Assembly: GCA_038210135.1 (NCBI GenBank)
Contig: JBBQWZ010000008.1
Location: 1 to 64,000, forward strand
Direction of reading: 5' to 3'
DNA: 64,000 nucleotides
Source: JBBQWZ01 sp038210135
GTDB lineage: Bacteria > Acidobacteriota > Terriglobia > Bryobacterales > Bryobacteraceae
Both the position numbers and the translations under genes were made by a program. The notes beneath the pieces were generated by a model that had not been told where the DNA came from, ran no database searches, and was given only the letters and a program-made list of their open reading frames with translations. Positions within the stretch are counted from its first letter, which is position 1. Each line of letters starts with the position of its first letter. Below, in pieces: positions 52,407 to 60,386 of the stretch.

Positions 52407-53294
52407 TTAGCGGTTGAGCCACATCTTCATCGAGCGGGTGACGAGGTCGGAGGCGTCTTGCTGGACGAAGTGGCTCGCGCCGGGAATTGTGATCAGCGTG
52501 AGATCTTTCCCCATCCAATCCCAGGTGTTATTGAGCGCGCCGGATAAGAGCGCGGTGTCGCCGAGACCGTGAATCATCAGGACTGGCATCTGCGTTTTCA
52601 CGACAGGCGATTCGTCGAGGGTGTAGGGTTCCCGAGGGTAATTGCGCTTGTAGTAGTTCAGCATCGCTTCCATGTCGCTTTGCTTGAACGCTTCGACGTA
52701 ATGCTTACGCGCCTCCGGATCCTTGACCCAGCCGGTAAGCGCTTCCGCGGTCAGTTTCAGTTCGGCCGCCGACTTCATCTGGAAGTTGCGGGCGTACTGG
52801 CTGTTCTTTTGCTGTGCCGGATTGTTGACCAGTTCCCGATTGAGGCCTCTCGGATGCGGCAGGTTGAGGATGATCAGCTTGTCCACCACTTGCGGAACGC
52901 TGAGTGCGGTCTGCCAGGCGACCATGCCGCCCCAATCGTGACCGACCACGATGGCCTTCTCTTTGCCGAGGCTCTTGATCACGGCGACGACGTCCCCGAC
53001 CAGGAACTTCATGTCATAGTTTTCGACGCCCGATGGCTTGCCGCTGAGATTGTATCCGCGCTGGTCGATCGCGACCACCTGATACTGGTCGGCGAGGCCC
53101 GCCATCTGATCGCGCCACGTGTACCAGAAGTCTGGGAACCCGTGGATCATGACGACGAGAGGACCGCTACCCATCGTCGCGTAGTGAATCTTCACGCCAT
53201 TCGAATCGGCGTAGCCGTGCTTCACTTTGTCCCAGATGTCGGCTGCGGGCAGCAACACCGCGGTCAACAGCAACATCCCCAAAAGCTTCTTCAT
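52407..53294 (-). CDS. Exported epoxide-hydrolase-like alpha/beta hydrolase
   Basis: A 295-residue protein with signal peptide MKKLLGMLLLTAVLLPAA. The oxyanion motif HGFPDF (51-56) and nucleophile elbow GHDWGG (118-123, D120 as nucleophile) are those of soluble epoxide hydrolases and haloalkane dehalogenases. DQRGYNLSGKP is also typical. The C-terminal GASHFVQQDASD provides the catalytic histidine. An aspartate nucleophile indicates hydrolysis of epoxides (or C-halogen bonds) rather than esters. The signal peptide places it in the periplasm or outside, unusual for canonical members. The DinB gene follows 7 bases downstream. Confidence 0.9.
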   Translation of the reverse strand: MKKLLGMLLLTAVLLPAADIWDKVKHGYADSNGVKIHYATMGSGPLVVMIHGFPDFWYTWRDQMAGLADQYQVVAIDQRGYNLSGKPSGVENYDMKFLVGDVVAVIKSLGKEKAIVVGHDWGGMVAWQTALSVPQVVDKLIILNLPHPRGLNRELVNNPAQQKNSQYARNFQMKSAAELKLTAEALTGWVKDPEARKHYVEAFKQSDMEAMLNYYKRNYPREPYTLDESPVVKTQMPVLMIHGLGDTALLSGALNNTWDWMGKDLTLITIPGASHFVQQDASDLVTRSMKMWLNR

Positions 53295-53350
53295 GGAAGT
53301 CCCCCTCCGCCATACTTTACAGCGTTAATTCCTCAAAATCCAGCAAGGAT

Positions 53351-54115
53351 TCACGACTTCGAGCGCTCCAGCGAAGCGAGCATCGCCGCTTTGCGGGCCA
53401 GAGTGTCCGGAGTGAACCACGGATCGACCGGCGGGCCCGGAACTTCGGACCGGGTGTAACCGCTGACCCGGCGCGTCATCCGCTTCATCTCCGCGAAGAC
53501 CGCAGCCGGCTTTTCCACCCACGCTGTCGCGATTGCTTTCGCTCGATCCAACACCTGCTCGACCGGCACCAATTCGTCTACCAGGCCGATGGACGCTGCT
53601 TCGGGACCTTTGATCGCGTCGCCTGTCAGGAGCATCCGGCGTGCCTGGCGCGAGCCGACGGCATCGATCATCATGCGGTAGATATTTTCCGGGAGCACGG
53701 CGCCGATATTGATTTCGTTTACCGCGAATCCGAACGCGCCCTCGGCCATCACGCGCACATCGGCTGTCAATGCCACGATCGCGCCGCCGGCGTAGGCGTG
53801 GCCGGGCAGGGCCGCGATGACCGGTTTTTCGAGAAACAGGATCTCCTCGATCATTTCGCCGAAGGTGACGAAGCAGTCCGTCAGCTGGGTACGGTCGTAG
53901 CGAAACACTTCGGCGATATCGAAGCCGGCGCAGAAGAACTTTGGACGGTCGCTCGCGAGGACCAGGGCTTGCGCGTTCGCGTCCGCCGCGATCTCCCGGA
54001 CGGCGTCGCGCATCTCGCGGCACATCGCCGTATTCAAGCCGTTGGCTTTGCCGCGAGACATGGTGAGGATGGCGAGATTGCCTGCGCGCGCTACGTGAAT
54101 GTGATCCATCGCCAT
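53351..54115 (-). CDS. Enoyl-CoA hydratase/isomerase family protein
   Basis: A 254-residue crotonase-fold protein. The acyl-CoA oxyanion-hole motifs are FFCAGFDIAEVF (about 74-85) and the HAYAGGAIVALTADVRVM segment (about 117-134), with GFAVNEINIGAVLPENI next, where one catalytic glutamate is usual (here N-E-I-N). It probably hydrates or isomerises an enoyl-CoA. The start at 54115 (MAMDHIHVAR) is taken; ATG 54109 is equally possible. Its start is only about 22 bases from the divergent APH-type kinase gene, so promoters must overlap coding sequence or the two are co-regulated. Confidence 0.88.
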   Translation of the reverse strand: MAMDHIHVARAGNLAILTMSRGKANGLNTAMCREMRDAVREIAADANAQALVLASDRPKFFCAGFDIAEVFRYDRTQLTDCFVTFGEMIEEILFLEKPVIAALPGHAYAGGAIVALTADVRVMAEGAFGFAVNEINIGAVLPENIYRMMIDAVGSRQARRMLLTGDAIKGPEAASIGLVDELVPVEQVLDRAKAIATAWVEKPAAVFAEMKRMTRRVSGYTRSEVPGPPVDPWFTPDTLARKAAMLASLERSKS

Positions 54116-54137
54116 ATTGTCCGCTAAACTAGCGGCG

Positions 54138-55202
54138 ATGCATGCCGACACATCCGCCGTCCGTCACGGCGAAGAGTTGAACCTCGAAGTTCTCCAAAAT
54201 TATCTCAGCGGAAAGATCGACGGCGCGGAAAGCGGGATCCGCGTCGAACAGTTTCCGGGCGGACATTCGAACCTCACGTATTTGCTCGAAATCGGTGGGC
54301 GGGAGTATGTTTTGCGGCGCGCGCCGCTGGGTCCGGTAGCCCCGAAGGCCCATGACATGGCTCGTGAATCGCGGGTGCTTGAGGCGATTCACCCGCATTT
54401 CCCTCCGGCTCCAGAAGTGTTCTTGTTGTGCGAGGACCCCAGCATTCTTGGGGCGGTCTTCTACCTCATGGAGCGACGCCGCGGGACCATCATTCGCGAC
54501 AACGTTCCCGCCGATATCGCCGCTGTCGAGGACTACTCGCGCCGGTTGAGCGAAGCGTTGATCGATTGTATGGTTCAGCTGCATGCGATCGACATCGTTG
54601 CGACAGGGCTCATCAAAATCGGCAAGCCGGAGGGCTTTCTGCAGCGCCAGGTCGGCGGTTGGGCGGAGCGTTGGCATCGCGCGGTGCTCGAACCGCAGAT
54701 GGCCATGAATCGCGTGATCGAGTTTCTTGAGAAAACGATTCCGCCGTCCGGAACTCCGACGCTGGTGCATAACGATTTTAAGCTCGACAACGTCATGTTT
54801 GCCCACGGCAATCCGGACAAGGTGGAGGCGGTGCTCGATTGGGAAATGACGACGGTCGGTGACCCGATGTGCGATCTCGGTCTGACGCTTTGTTACTGGA
54901 TGCAAGGCGGCTCGCCGGATCTGGCTTCGTACGGCGGCAAGTCCGCGCATCCTTTAAATAGCGGACCTGGGTGGTACACGCAGCAGCAGATTGTCGAGCG
55001 CTACGCCGCAAAGACGGGGCGGGACCTGTCGGCGGTCCAGTGGCACATTACGCTTGGGTGGTTCAAACTGGCGGTCATTATTCAACAGATCTACATCCGT
55101 TACGTTCGCGGGCAGACGCAAGATGAGCGGTTCGCGCATTTCGGTGAACGCGTCGCGGCTCTCATCGTCAAAGCACAAGCTTCGTCGGAGCTGGCGGGTT
55201 GA
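54138..55202 (+). CDS. APH-family phosphotransferase (ACAD10/11- or LvaA-like kinase)
   Basis: A 354-residue kinase-fold protein. The N-lobe has FPGGHSNLTYLLEIGGREYVLRR (39-61). The catalytic loop is HNDFKLDN (211-218) and the metal aspartate is in LDWEMTTVGDP (233-243). MERRRG and the GDPMCDLG segment are typical of the bacterial relatives of the ACAD10/11 kinase domain, some of which phosphorylate 4-hydroxyacyl-CoA in lactone or levulinate breakdown. The neighbouring enoyl-CoA hydratase is consistent with acyl-CoA metabolism, but no acyl-CoA dehydrogenase is present here. The ATG at 54138 is used; a TTG at 54117 is open. The stop overlaps the next gene's TTG. Confidence 0.88.
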   Translation: MHADTSAVRHGEELNLEVLQNYLSGKIDGAESGIRVEQFPGGHSNLTYLLEIGGREYVLRRAPLGPVAPKAHDMARESRVLEAIHPHFPPAPEVFLLCEDPSILGAVFYLMERRRGTIIRDNVPADIAAVEDYSRRLSEALIDCMVQLHAIDIVATGLIKIGKPEGFLQRQVGGWAERWHRAVLEPQMAMNRVIEFLEKTIPPSGTPTLVHNDFKLDNVMFAHGNPDKVEAVLDWEMTTVGDPMCDLGLTLCYWMQGGSPDLASYGGKSAHPLNSGPGWYTQQQIVERYAAKTGRDLSAVQWHITLGWFKLAVIIQQIYIRYVRGQTQDERFAHFGERVAALIVKAQASSELAG

Positions 55203-55918
55203 GCGTCGTCTACCTGATCCGCCACGGCCAGGCCGGCACGCGCGAGAACTACGATTCGCTTTCAGATTTGGGCCGGGAGCAGGCGCGGGCACTCGGTGCG
55301 GATCTGGCGCGTCAGGGAATTCAGTTTCAACGGGTGATCGCTGGTGGATTGCAGCGCCAGCAGGAAACGGCTCGCGAGGCCCTATCGGCATTGGGAGGTC
55401 CGGCGATGGAGGCGGATCCGCAGTGGAACGAATTCGACTTGGCGAATGTCTATGCGGAGATGGCGCCGCAGCTCTCGAAGGCCGATCCGGAATTTAAGCG
55501 TCAGTATGACGAGATGCAGCTGGCGATTGCCGCCAGCCGGGATGCCCATAGCGCTCCGATCCATAGGCGCTGGAACGAATGCGACCGGACGGTCGTCACC
55601 GCCTGGGTGGAAGGCCGGTATCCGATGCAGGACGGCGAAACCTGGATCGCGTTTCAACAACGGATTCACGACGCGTTCGAACTGCTTACGGCGACGATGC
55701 CGGACGAGGGGAACATCGCTGTTTTCACCTCGGCCACGCCGATCGGAATTTGCTCCGGACAGACCTTTGGACTGCGGGATGGCCGCGCTTTGCAGTTTGC
55801 GGCGGTGATGCATAATGCCGCGATTACGAGTTTTCGCGTGCGGGCGAACGAGGTCCGGCTGTTTTCATTCAACGTCATCGGACATTGTCAGGATGCGGCG
55901 ATGCGAACGTTTCGCTAA
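55199..55918 (+). CDS. Histidine phosphatase (phosphoglycerate-mutase-like) family protein
   Basis: A 239-residue protein with the RHG motif (R8-H9-G10 in VYLIRHGQAG), the phospho-accepting histidine. DLGREQARALGADL and FQRVIAGGLQRQQETARE are typical. In place of the second catalytic histidine (usually SHG) it has FTSATPIGI (about 178-186). Related subgroups with TSGGPI are known, so activity may be reduced or altered. The start TTG overlaps the kinase stop by 4 bases (TTGA), so translation is probably coupled and the kinase/phosphatase pair likely acts on related substrates. Confidence 0.84.
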   Translation: MSVVYLIRHGQAGTRENYDSLSDLGREQARALGADLARQGIQFQRVIAGGLQRQQETAREALSALGGPAMEADPQWNEFDLANVYAEMAPQLSKADPEFKRQYDEMQLAIAASRDAHSAPIHRRWNECDRTVVTAWVEGRYPMQDGETWIAFQQRIHDAFELLTATMPDEGNIAVFTSATPIGICSGQTFGLRDGRALQFAAVMHNAAITSFRVRANEVRLFSFNVIGHCQDAAMRTFR

Positions 55919-56043
55919 AGGCTTTTCTCGATTGCAGTTGTACCACCGGGTTGACGGATTCTTCGAGCTTAGAATTCCAGGTCGTTCAATCGATTCGGAA
56001 TTGAGTTGGCGATTTCGCGGTACCGGTTTTCGAAATGGTTCGT

Positions 56044-56417
56044 GCGAAACGAAGCCAATGTTTGAGGTCCGCTTCCGACGTGCTCCTCGGAGCACTCTGG
56101 GCGCGGCTCGGATGTGGGCTGCGAAACGAAGCCACGGCGATTTGTCAGGGCTCGGAGGCCCATGCATCAACTTGGCTTGCACAGGCCGGAGGCCTATGCA
56201 CCTTTCGAGCGGCATTTCGACGGGAATCGCGAAACGAAGCCAATGTTTGAGGTCCGCTTCCGACGTGCTCCTCGGAGCACTCTGGGCGCGGCTCGGATGT
56301 GGGATGCGAAACGAAGCCAAGGCGAGTTTGGCTCAGGATGCGAAACGAAGCCACGGCGATTTGTCAGGGCTCGGAGGCCGATGCAATAAGTTGCTTGCAC
56401 AGGCCGGAGGCCTATGC
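56044..56417 (+). repeat. Composite intergenic repeat block, core GCGAAACGAAGCCA (five copies)
   Basis: This lies within the 540-base gene-free gap 55919-56458. Core copies are at 56044, 56121, 56229, 56306 and 56340. A 75-base unit (56044-56118) is repeated exactly or nearly so at 56229-56303 and contains the palindrome GTGCTCCTCGGAGCAC. A second unit of about 80 bases (56120-56199) recurs at 56339-56417 with a few changes and contains AGGCC-GGA-GGCCT. The duplication of the whole arrangement (77-base internal spacing twice) shows a recent tandem duplication. The inverse of the core makes up the array at 1388-1640. Confidence 0.9.
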
Positions 56418-56458
56418 CACCTAATAGCTAGGCCCATGGCACCTATTAGAATGGAAGC

Positions 56459-57487
56459 TTGGGACAGATCTCTTATCCGGCTTTCGAGCCTTATTTTCGC
56501 AACGGTCATTTGATGACTATCGCCGGCAGTTTCTGGAAGCGTCCGATTCCGGAAACGCTCTGTCCGATGGTCACGACCTATTACAAAACGGAGCCGGACG
56601 TTCAAATTCTGGTGCATTCGCAGACTCCGCCGGACGCCCAGGGGATCCTGATTCTGGTTCACGGCCTTGAAGGGAGTAGCGCATCGGGGTACATGCAGAG
56701 CATGGCCTTCGCGGCCCTTCAGGCGAAATATGCGGTCCACCGGTTCCACATGCGGAGTTGCGGCGGCACCGAAGACCTCGCGCTGACAAATTACCACGCC
56801 GGGCAAACCAGCGACCTTCTGTTTGTCCTGCGGGAACTCCGGCGGCAGAATCCGGATTTGCCGATCTGGCCGATTGGCTATTCGCTCGGCGGTAACGTGG
56901 TCTTGAAGTTGACTGGCGAATTGGGTCCGGATGCGGGCGAGTTGTATCAAGGAGCGATAGCGGTCTCGACGCCGCTCGATTTAGGGGCTTGCGCGGTTGC
57001 GTTGAAGAAGAAAAGGAACTATCTGTACGATTCGAGCTTTCTGACGAGGCTGAAAGCGCGGATGGAGAAACGGTATCAGCAGGCACCCCACTTGTACTCT
57101 CTTGAGCCGCTGAAGCGGGTCCGCAGCGTGTGGGATTTCGACAACCTATACACCGGGCCGTTATTCGGGTTCGGGGATGCGAACGGCTATTACGGCACGC
57201 AGTCTTCAAAGAACTTTCTCGGTAAGATTCAGGTGCCGACGCTCGTCATACATGCGATGGACGATCCGTTGATTCCGTTCTCGGTCTATGATGAGCCGGC
57301 GCTCGAGACGAATCGGTTCATACGATTCGAGCCGACTGAGCATGGCGGGCATGTCGGATTCATCGCCCGCAACCAGCCCCGTTTTTGGCTGGACCACCGG
57401 ATCGTCGCCTGGTTGAATGAGGAGCGGCGCGATTTTTTGGCGCGGCCGTTAGAAAGGGAACACGATCAGTCGAACGCTCGTCTGTAA
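56459..57487 (+). CDS. YheT-like alpha/beta hydrolase
   Basis: A 342-residue hydrolase of the YheT/ABHD1-3 group. FEPYFRNGHLMTIAGSFW (9-26) is the conserved N-terminal motif, LVHGLEGSS (66-74) the oxyanion region, GYSLGGN (140-146) the nucleophile elbow with S142, DDPLIPF (about 271-277) the acid, and EHGGHVGFI (about 303-311) the histidine. Human relatives act on lipids, and bacterial substrates are unknown. The start is a TTG at 56459 because the conserved N-terminal motif precedes the first in-frame ATG (56513 region). It lies directly after the repeat block. Confidence 0.9.
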   Translation: MGQISYPAFEPYFRNGHLMTIAGSFWKRPIPETLCPMVTTYYKTEPDVQILVHSQTPPDAQGILILVHGLEGSSASGYMQSMAFAALQAKYAVHRFHMRSCGGTEDLALTNYHAGQTSDLLFVLRELRRQNPDLPIWPIGYSLGGNVVLKLTGELGPDAGELYQGAIAVSTPLDLGACAVALKKKRNYLYDSSFLTRLKARMEKRYQQAPHLYSLEPLKRVRSVWDFDNLYTGPLFGFGDANGYYGTQSSKNFLGKIQVPTLVIHAMDDPLIPFSVYDEPALETNRFIRFEPTEHGGHVGFIARNQPRFWLDHRIVAWLNEERRDFLARPLEREHDQSNARL

Positions 57488-57557
57488 TGAGGAAGGCCGC
57501 TTCGCACTGGCTGGGATTGACCTTAAGTTACGGACCTTGTGAGAAGAAGTCCGCTCC

Positions 57558-57674
57558 CTTACGGTCGCGGTTCGGTGCTGATTTGGTGAGCGTGACCTTA
57601 CGGTCGCGGTTCGGTGCTGATTTGGTGAGCGTGCCCGTACGGTCGCGGTTCGGTGCTTGGGTGCTGAGTTAGTG
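57558..57674 (+). repeat. 39-bp tandem repeat, three copies
   Basis: Units at 57558-57596, 57597-57635 and 57636-57674 share CTTACGGTCGCGGTTCGGTG and GCTGATTTGGTGAGCG; the third copy is degraded at its 3' end. A fourth, partial and partly inverted echo (CTTACCGATCGCGACTCG) follows at about 57683. The period is a multiple of three, so frames stay open (61 codons from 57487 with RSRFGADLVSV repeats), but no convincing gene is there. The block lies between the YheT-like gene and the MacB-like permease pair and overlaps the longest possible N-terminus of the first permease. Confidence 0.88.
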
Positions 57675-57716
57675 AGCGCGATCTTACCGATCGCGACTCG
57701 GGGACTTCATTATTCA

Positions 57717-58958
57717 GTGAGATCAAACGCTTCATTTCTCGAATCCGCCCGCGTGGCGGCTGACTCGCTCCGCGGGAGTAAGCTGCGGAGCTTCCTGACA
57801 CTGCTCGGGATCATTCTGTCCACGACGACATTGATCGCAGTGATGAGCGTGATCCATGGCATGGACGTGTATATCGCCGAAACGGTGTCGAGCATGGGTT
57901 CGGACGGATTCCAGATCGTGCGCATGGCATTTGTCGGGAACTTCGATCCCAAGAAGTTCATCGAGATGCAGAAGAAGAATCCGCAGTTGACGCCGGACGA
58001 ATATGCGTTCCTCAAAGAGAAGGTGACGCTGCTGCGCGAAATCGGGATGTCTTCAAACCGCGCAGCCAAAGTCGCGCGGGCGGGTGACCTGATTAATGGC
58101 GTCGTAGTAATCGGGGGAACTCCGAATGCGGGCATCATCACGAACACGCAAGTGGCGCTGGGCCGTTTCCCGAACGAAACCGATAACAGCCGCAAGGCGG
58201 CGGTGGTGGTCCTCGGGAACGACTTGAAGGAGCGTTTTTTTGCCGATAGCGATCCAATCGGAAAGACAGTGGAAATCGACGGGCGTCCGTTCGAAGTGAT
58301 CGGTGCGGCGAAGTCGAAGGGAAGCGTCTTCGGGCAATCGCAGGACAACTTCGTTTCGATTCCGATTGAGACTTTCTTCAAAATGTACGGGGCGCAAAAG
58401 GGCATTATGTACGGTGGACTCGCGCGAGATCGAGCGGTGCTTGAGCAGGCGCAGGATGAGGTCCGGATGCTGCTGCGCGCGTACCGTCATCTGCCTCCCG
58501 GCGCGGGCGACACGTTTTCGATTCTGTCGTCGGACACACTGGTTTCGGCCTTCGACAAACTGACCGCCGCGGTTGCCGCCACGGCGGTCGCCATCGTCAG
58601 TGTGTTCATGGTCGTCGGTGGCGTGGTGATCATGAACATCATGCTGGCAGTGGTGAGCGAACGGACGCGCGAGATCGGAATCCGCAAGGCTTTAGGCGCG
58701 AGACGCGTCGATATTCTCAGCCAGTTCCTAGTGGAGTCTTCCATGCTCTCGGGAATTGGCGGATTGATAGGCGTGGGTATTGCGTGGTTCGTCGCGGTGA
58801 TCGTCCGCAACGTGACGCTGGTACCGATGACGGTTCCCGCGACGGCCGTGATCACAGCCGTGACGCTTTCGACGGTGGTGGGACTGTTCTTCGGCATCTA
58901 TCCGGCGCGCCAGGCGGCGAAGCTGGATCCGATTGTCGCGCTGCGGGCGGAGAACTAA
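57717..58958 (+). CDS. MacB-like ABC transporter permease, first of a pair
   Basis: About 413 residues with one N-terminal TM (KLRSFLTLLGIILSTTTLIAVMSVIHGM), a MacB-type periplasmic domain (about 50-270) and three C-terminal TMs (VAIVSVFMVVGGVVIMNIML, then the coupling segment REIGIRKALGARRVDIL, and the last two near 350-395), ending PARQAAKLDPIVALRAEN. A GTG at 57717 is preferred; the frame extends to a TTG at 57657, but that part is the tandem repeat. It is followed 3 bases later by a second permease. Neither the ATPase nor the membrane-fusion partner of a MacAB/TolC system is next to them. Confidence 0.9.
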   Translation: MRSNASFLESARVAADSLRGSKLRSFLTLLGIILSTTTLIAVMSVIHGMDVYIAETVSSMGSDGFQIVRMAFVGNFDPKKFIEMQKKNPQLTPDEYAFLKEKVTLLREIGMSSNRAAKVARAGDLINGVVVIGGTPNAGIITNTQVALGRFPNETDNSRKAAVVVLGNDLKERFFADSDPIGKTVEIDGRPFEVIGAAKSKGSVFGQSQDNFVSIPIETFFKMYGAQKGIMYGGLARDRAVLEQAQDEVRMLLRAYRHLPPGAGDTFSILSSDTLVSAFDKLTAAVAATAVAIVSVFMVVGGVVIMNIMLAVVSERTREIGIRKALGARRVDILSQFLVESSMLSGIGGLIGVGIAWFVAVIVRNVTLVPMTVPATAVITAVTLSTVVGLFFGIYPARQAAKLDPIVALRAEN

Positions 58959-58961
58959 CCG

Positions 58962-60224
58962 ATGCGGGTCCCCCAAGGATTGGAGACCATCTGGTCCGAC
59001 GTCGGGCTTGCGCTCCACACCATTCGCGAGCACAAGATGCGCGCGTTTCTTACCGTGCTCGGCGTGATCATTGGTGTCGGAACGATCATCGGAGTGGGAT
59101 CGATATTGAGCGGCCTCGATGGCGCCATCACCGGAGTTTTGCGCAGTTTTGGGCCGAATACCGCCATCGTTTTCAAGATGCGGATGGGTCCGTCGTTCGG
59201 CAATTTGAAGGCGGAAGAGCGAATGCGCAAACCGCTTGCATATGCGGATGCCGTGGCGATCAGCGAACGCTGTCCGGCAGTGGAGCGGGTGAGTCCGTAC
59301 CTGTTCTCCCCGAGCGCGTTTGGTTTCGGCATCGACAAGGCGCGCTTCAAGGGCAACGACATGTTCCGCATTCAGCTCGGCGGAACCGATGAAGGCTACG
59401 CCGAAGGCGGGCAGGCGGAGATGAAAAGCGGCCGGTTTTATACCGACGTTGAAAATCATCACCACATGCCGGTTACTGTGATCGGCGAGGACGTGGAGAA
59501 GGCGTTGTTTCCGGGCGGCGACGCGGTGGGCAAGAAGATGGAAGTCAACGGGCATGAATTCGAAGTGATCGGTGTCATGTTCCGGCCTTCGTCGTCTTTG
59601 CCTGGCCAGGATGACACACGTATTCTGATTCCCTATTTCTCGATGCAGAAGATGTTTCCGAACGCGCGCGAGAACATGCTGGTGGTCGTCGCCAAGGACG
59701 GTAGACTGCCCGCGGCGATCGACGAATTGCGCGCAGTCTTGCGCATCCAGCGCCATGTCGCTCTCGACAAGCCGGACAATTTCGACATCTCGACGGCGGA
59801 GCAGATGGTTGAACAATTTCGCAGCATCACCGCCGTCACCGCGCTGGTGATGATCGTGTTGAGTTCGATCGGGCTGCTGGTGGGCGGAATCGGCGTGATG
59901 AATATCATGCTGGTTTCGGTGACTGAGCGGACGCGCGAGATCGGGATCCGGAAAGCTATCGGGGCGCGGCGCATCGATATCGTGGTTCAGTTCCTCACCG
60001 AAGCGGTGGTGCTGACGGGCATGGGCGGCGTGCTCGGACTGACCGTCGGCTGGATCATCTCGCAGGGAGCGCGGCTGGTTTTCCCGACGCTACCCACCAC
60101 CGTTCCATTATGGGCGGCCGGTCTCGGGATCGCGGTGTCGGTCGGAATCGGACTGTTCTTCGGGATCTGGCCGGCGAACAAGGCGGCGCGACTGGATCCG
60201 GTGGAAGCGCTCCGGTACGAATAA
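58962..60224 (+). CDS. MacB-like ABC transporter permease, second of a pair
   Basis: A 420-residue permease with the same plan: N-terminal TM after REHKMRAFLTVLGVIIGVGTIIGVGS, periplasmic domain (about 55-275), and three C-terminal TMs with LVGGIGVMNIMLVSVTERTREIGIRKAIGARR before the second, ending WPANKAARLDPVEALRYE. It probably forms a heterodimer with the preceding permease, as the genes are 3 bases apart. The likely role is export of a peptide, lipid or toxic compound, or envelope mechanotransmission, powered by an ATPase encoded elsewhere. Confidence 0.92.
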   Translation: MRVPQGLETIWSDVGLALHTIREHKMRAFLTVLGVIIGVGTIIGVGSILSGLDGAITGVLRSFGPNTAIVFKMRMGPSFGNLKAEERMRKPLAYADAVAISERCPAVERVSPYLFSPSAFGFGIDKARFKGNDMFRIQLGGTDEGYAEGGQAEMKSGRFYTDVENHHHMPVTVIGEDVEKALFPGGDAVGKKMEVNGHEFEVIGVMFRPSSSLPGQDDTRILIPYFSMQKMFPNARENMLVVVAKDGRLPAAIDELRAVLRIQRHVALDKPDNFDISTAEQMVEQFRSITAVTALVMIVLSSIGLLVGGIGVMNIMLVSVTERTREIGIRKAIGARRIDIVVQFLTEAVVLTGMGGVLGLTVGWIISQGARLVFPTLPTTVPLWAAGLGIAVSVGIGLFFGIWPANKAARLDPVEALRYE

Positions 60225-60262
60225 TTCGTTCGGGCGTTTTTCGTTTGAGCTACGCCTGCTCA

Positions 60263-60311
60263 AGCACTTACTGCGCTCGCCCTCGTCTCGCTTCGTGCGC
60301 GCCTCGATTCG
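60263..60311 (+). repeat. Intergenic hairpin repeat, copy 3
   Basis: This copy reads AGCACTTACTGCG, a 13-base centre, then CGCTTCGTGCGCGCCTCGATTCG, matching copy 1 over both flanks. The centre (CTCGCCCTCGTCT) is less clearly self-complementary. It is in the 162-base gap between the second permease and the DUF4287-type gene. Confidence 0.7.
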
Positions 60312-60386
60312 TTCCAGCTCGCGACTCGACGAAGTTCGCAAGATTCGATAAGCCTTGGCGCGCGAGTTCTGGGACAATTCTGTTCA

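Noticed and set aside
56035..56389. Several overlapping frames on both strands through the repeat block (RNEAN, ASFRI, AKRSQ peptides)
   Set aside because: All frames stay open because of the repeated motif and its composition. Codon usage is unlike neighbouring genes, and the peptides merely translate the core repeat.
6392..56451. The 9-base string CTATTAGAA at about 6393, 10309 and 56443, possibly a shared promoter element
   Set aside because: Orientation and distance to the nearest start codon differ in the three cases, so no consistent role can be supported.
57487..57672. 61-codon plus-strand frame with RSRFGADLVSV repeats
   Set aside because: It consists almost wholly of the 39-base tandem repeat, whose length keeps any frame open. 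There is no ribosome site or independent coding signal.
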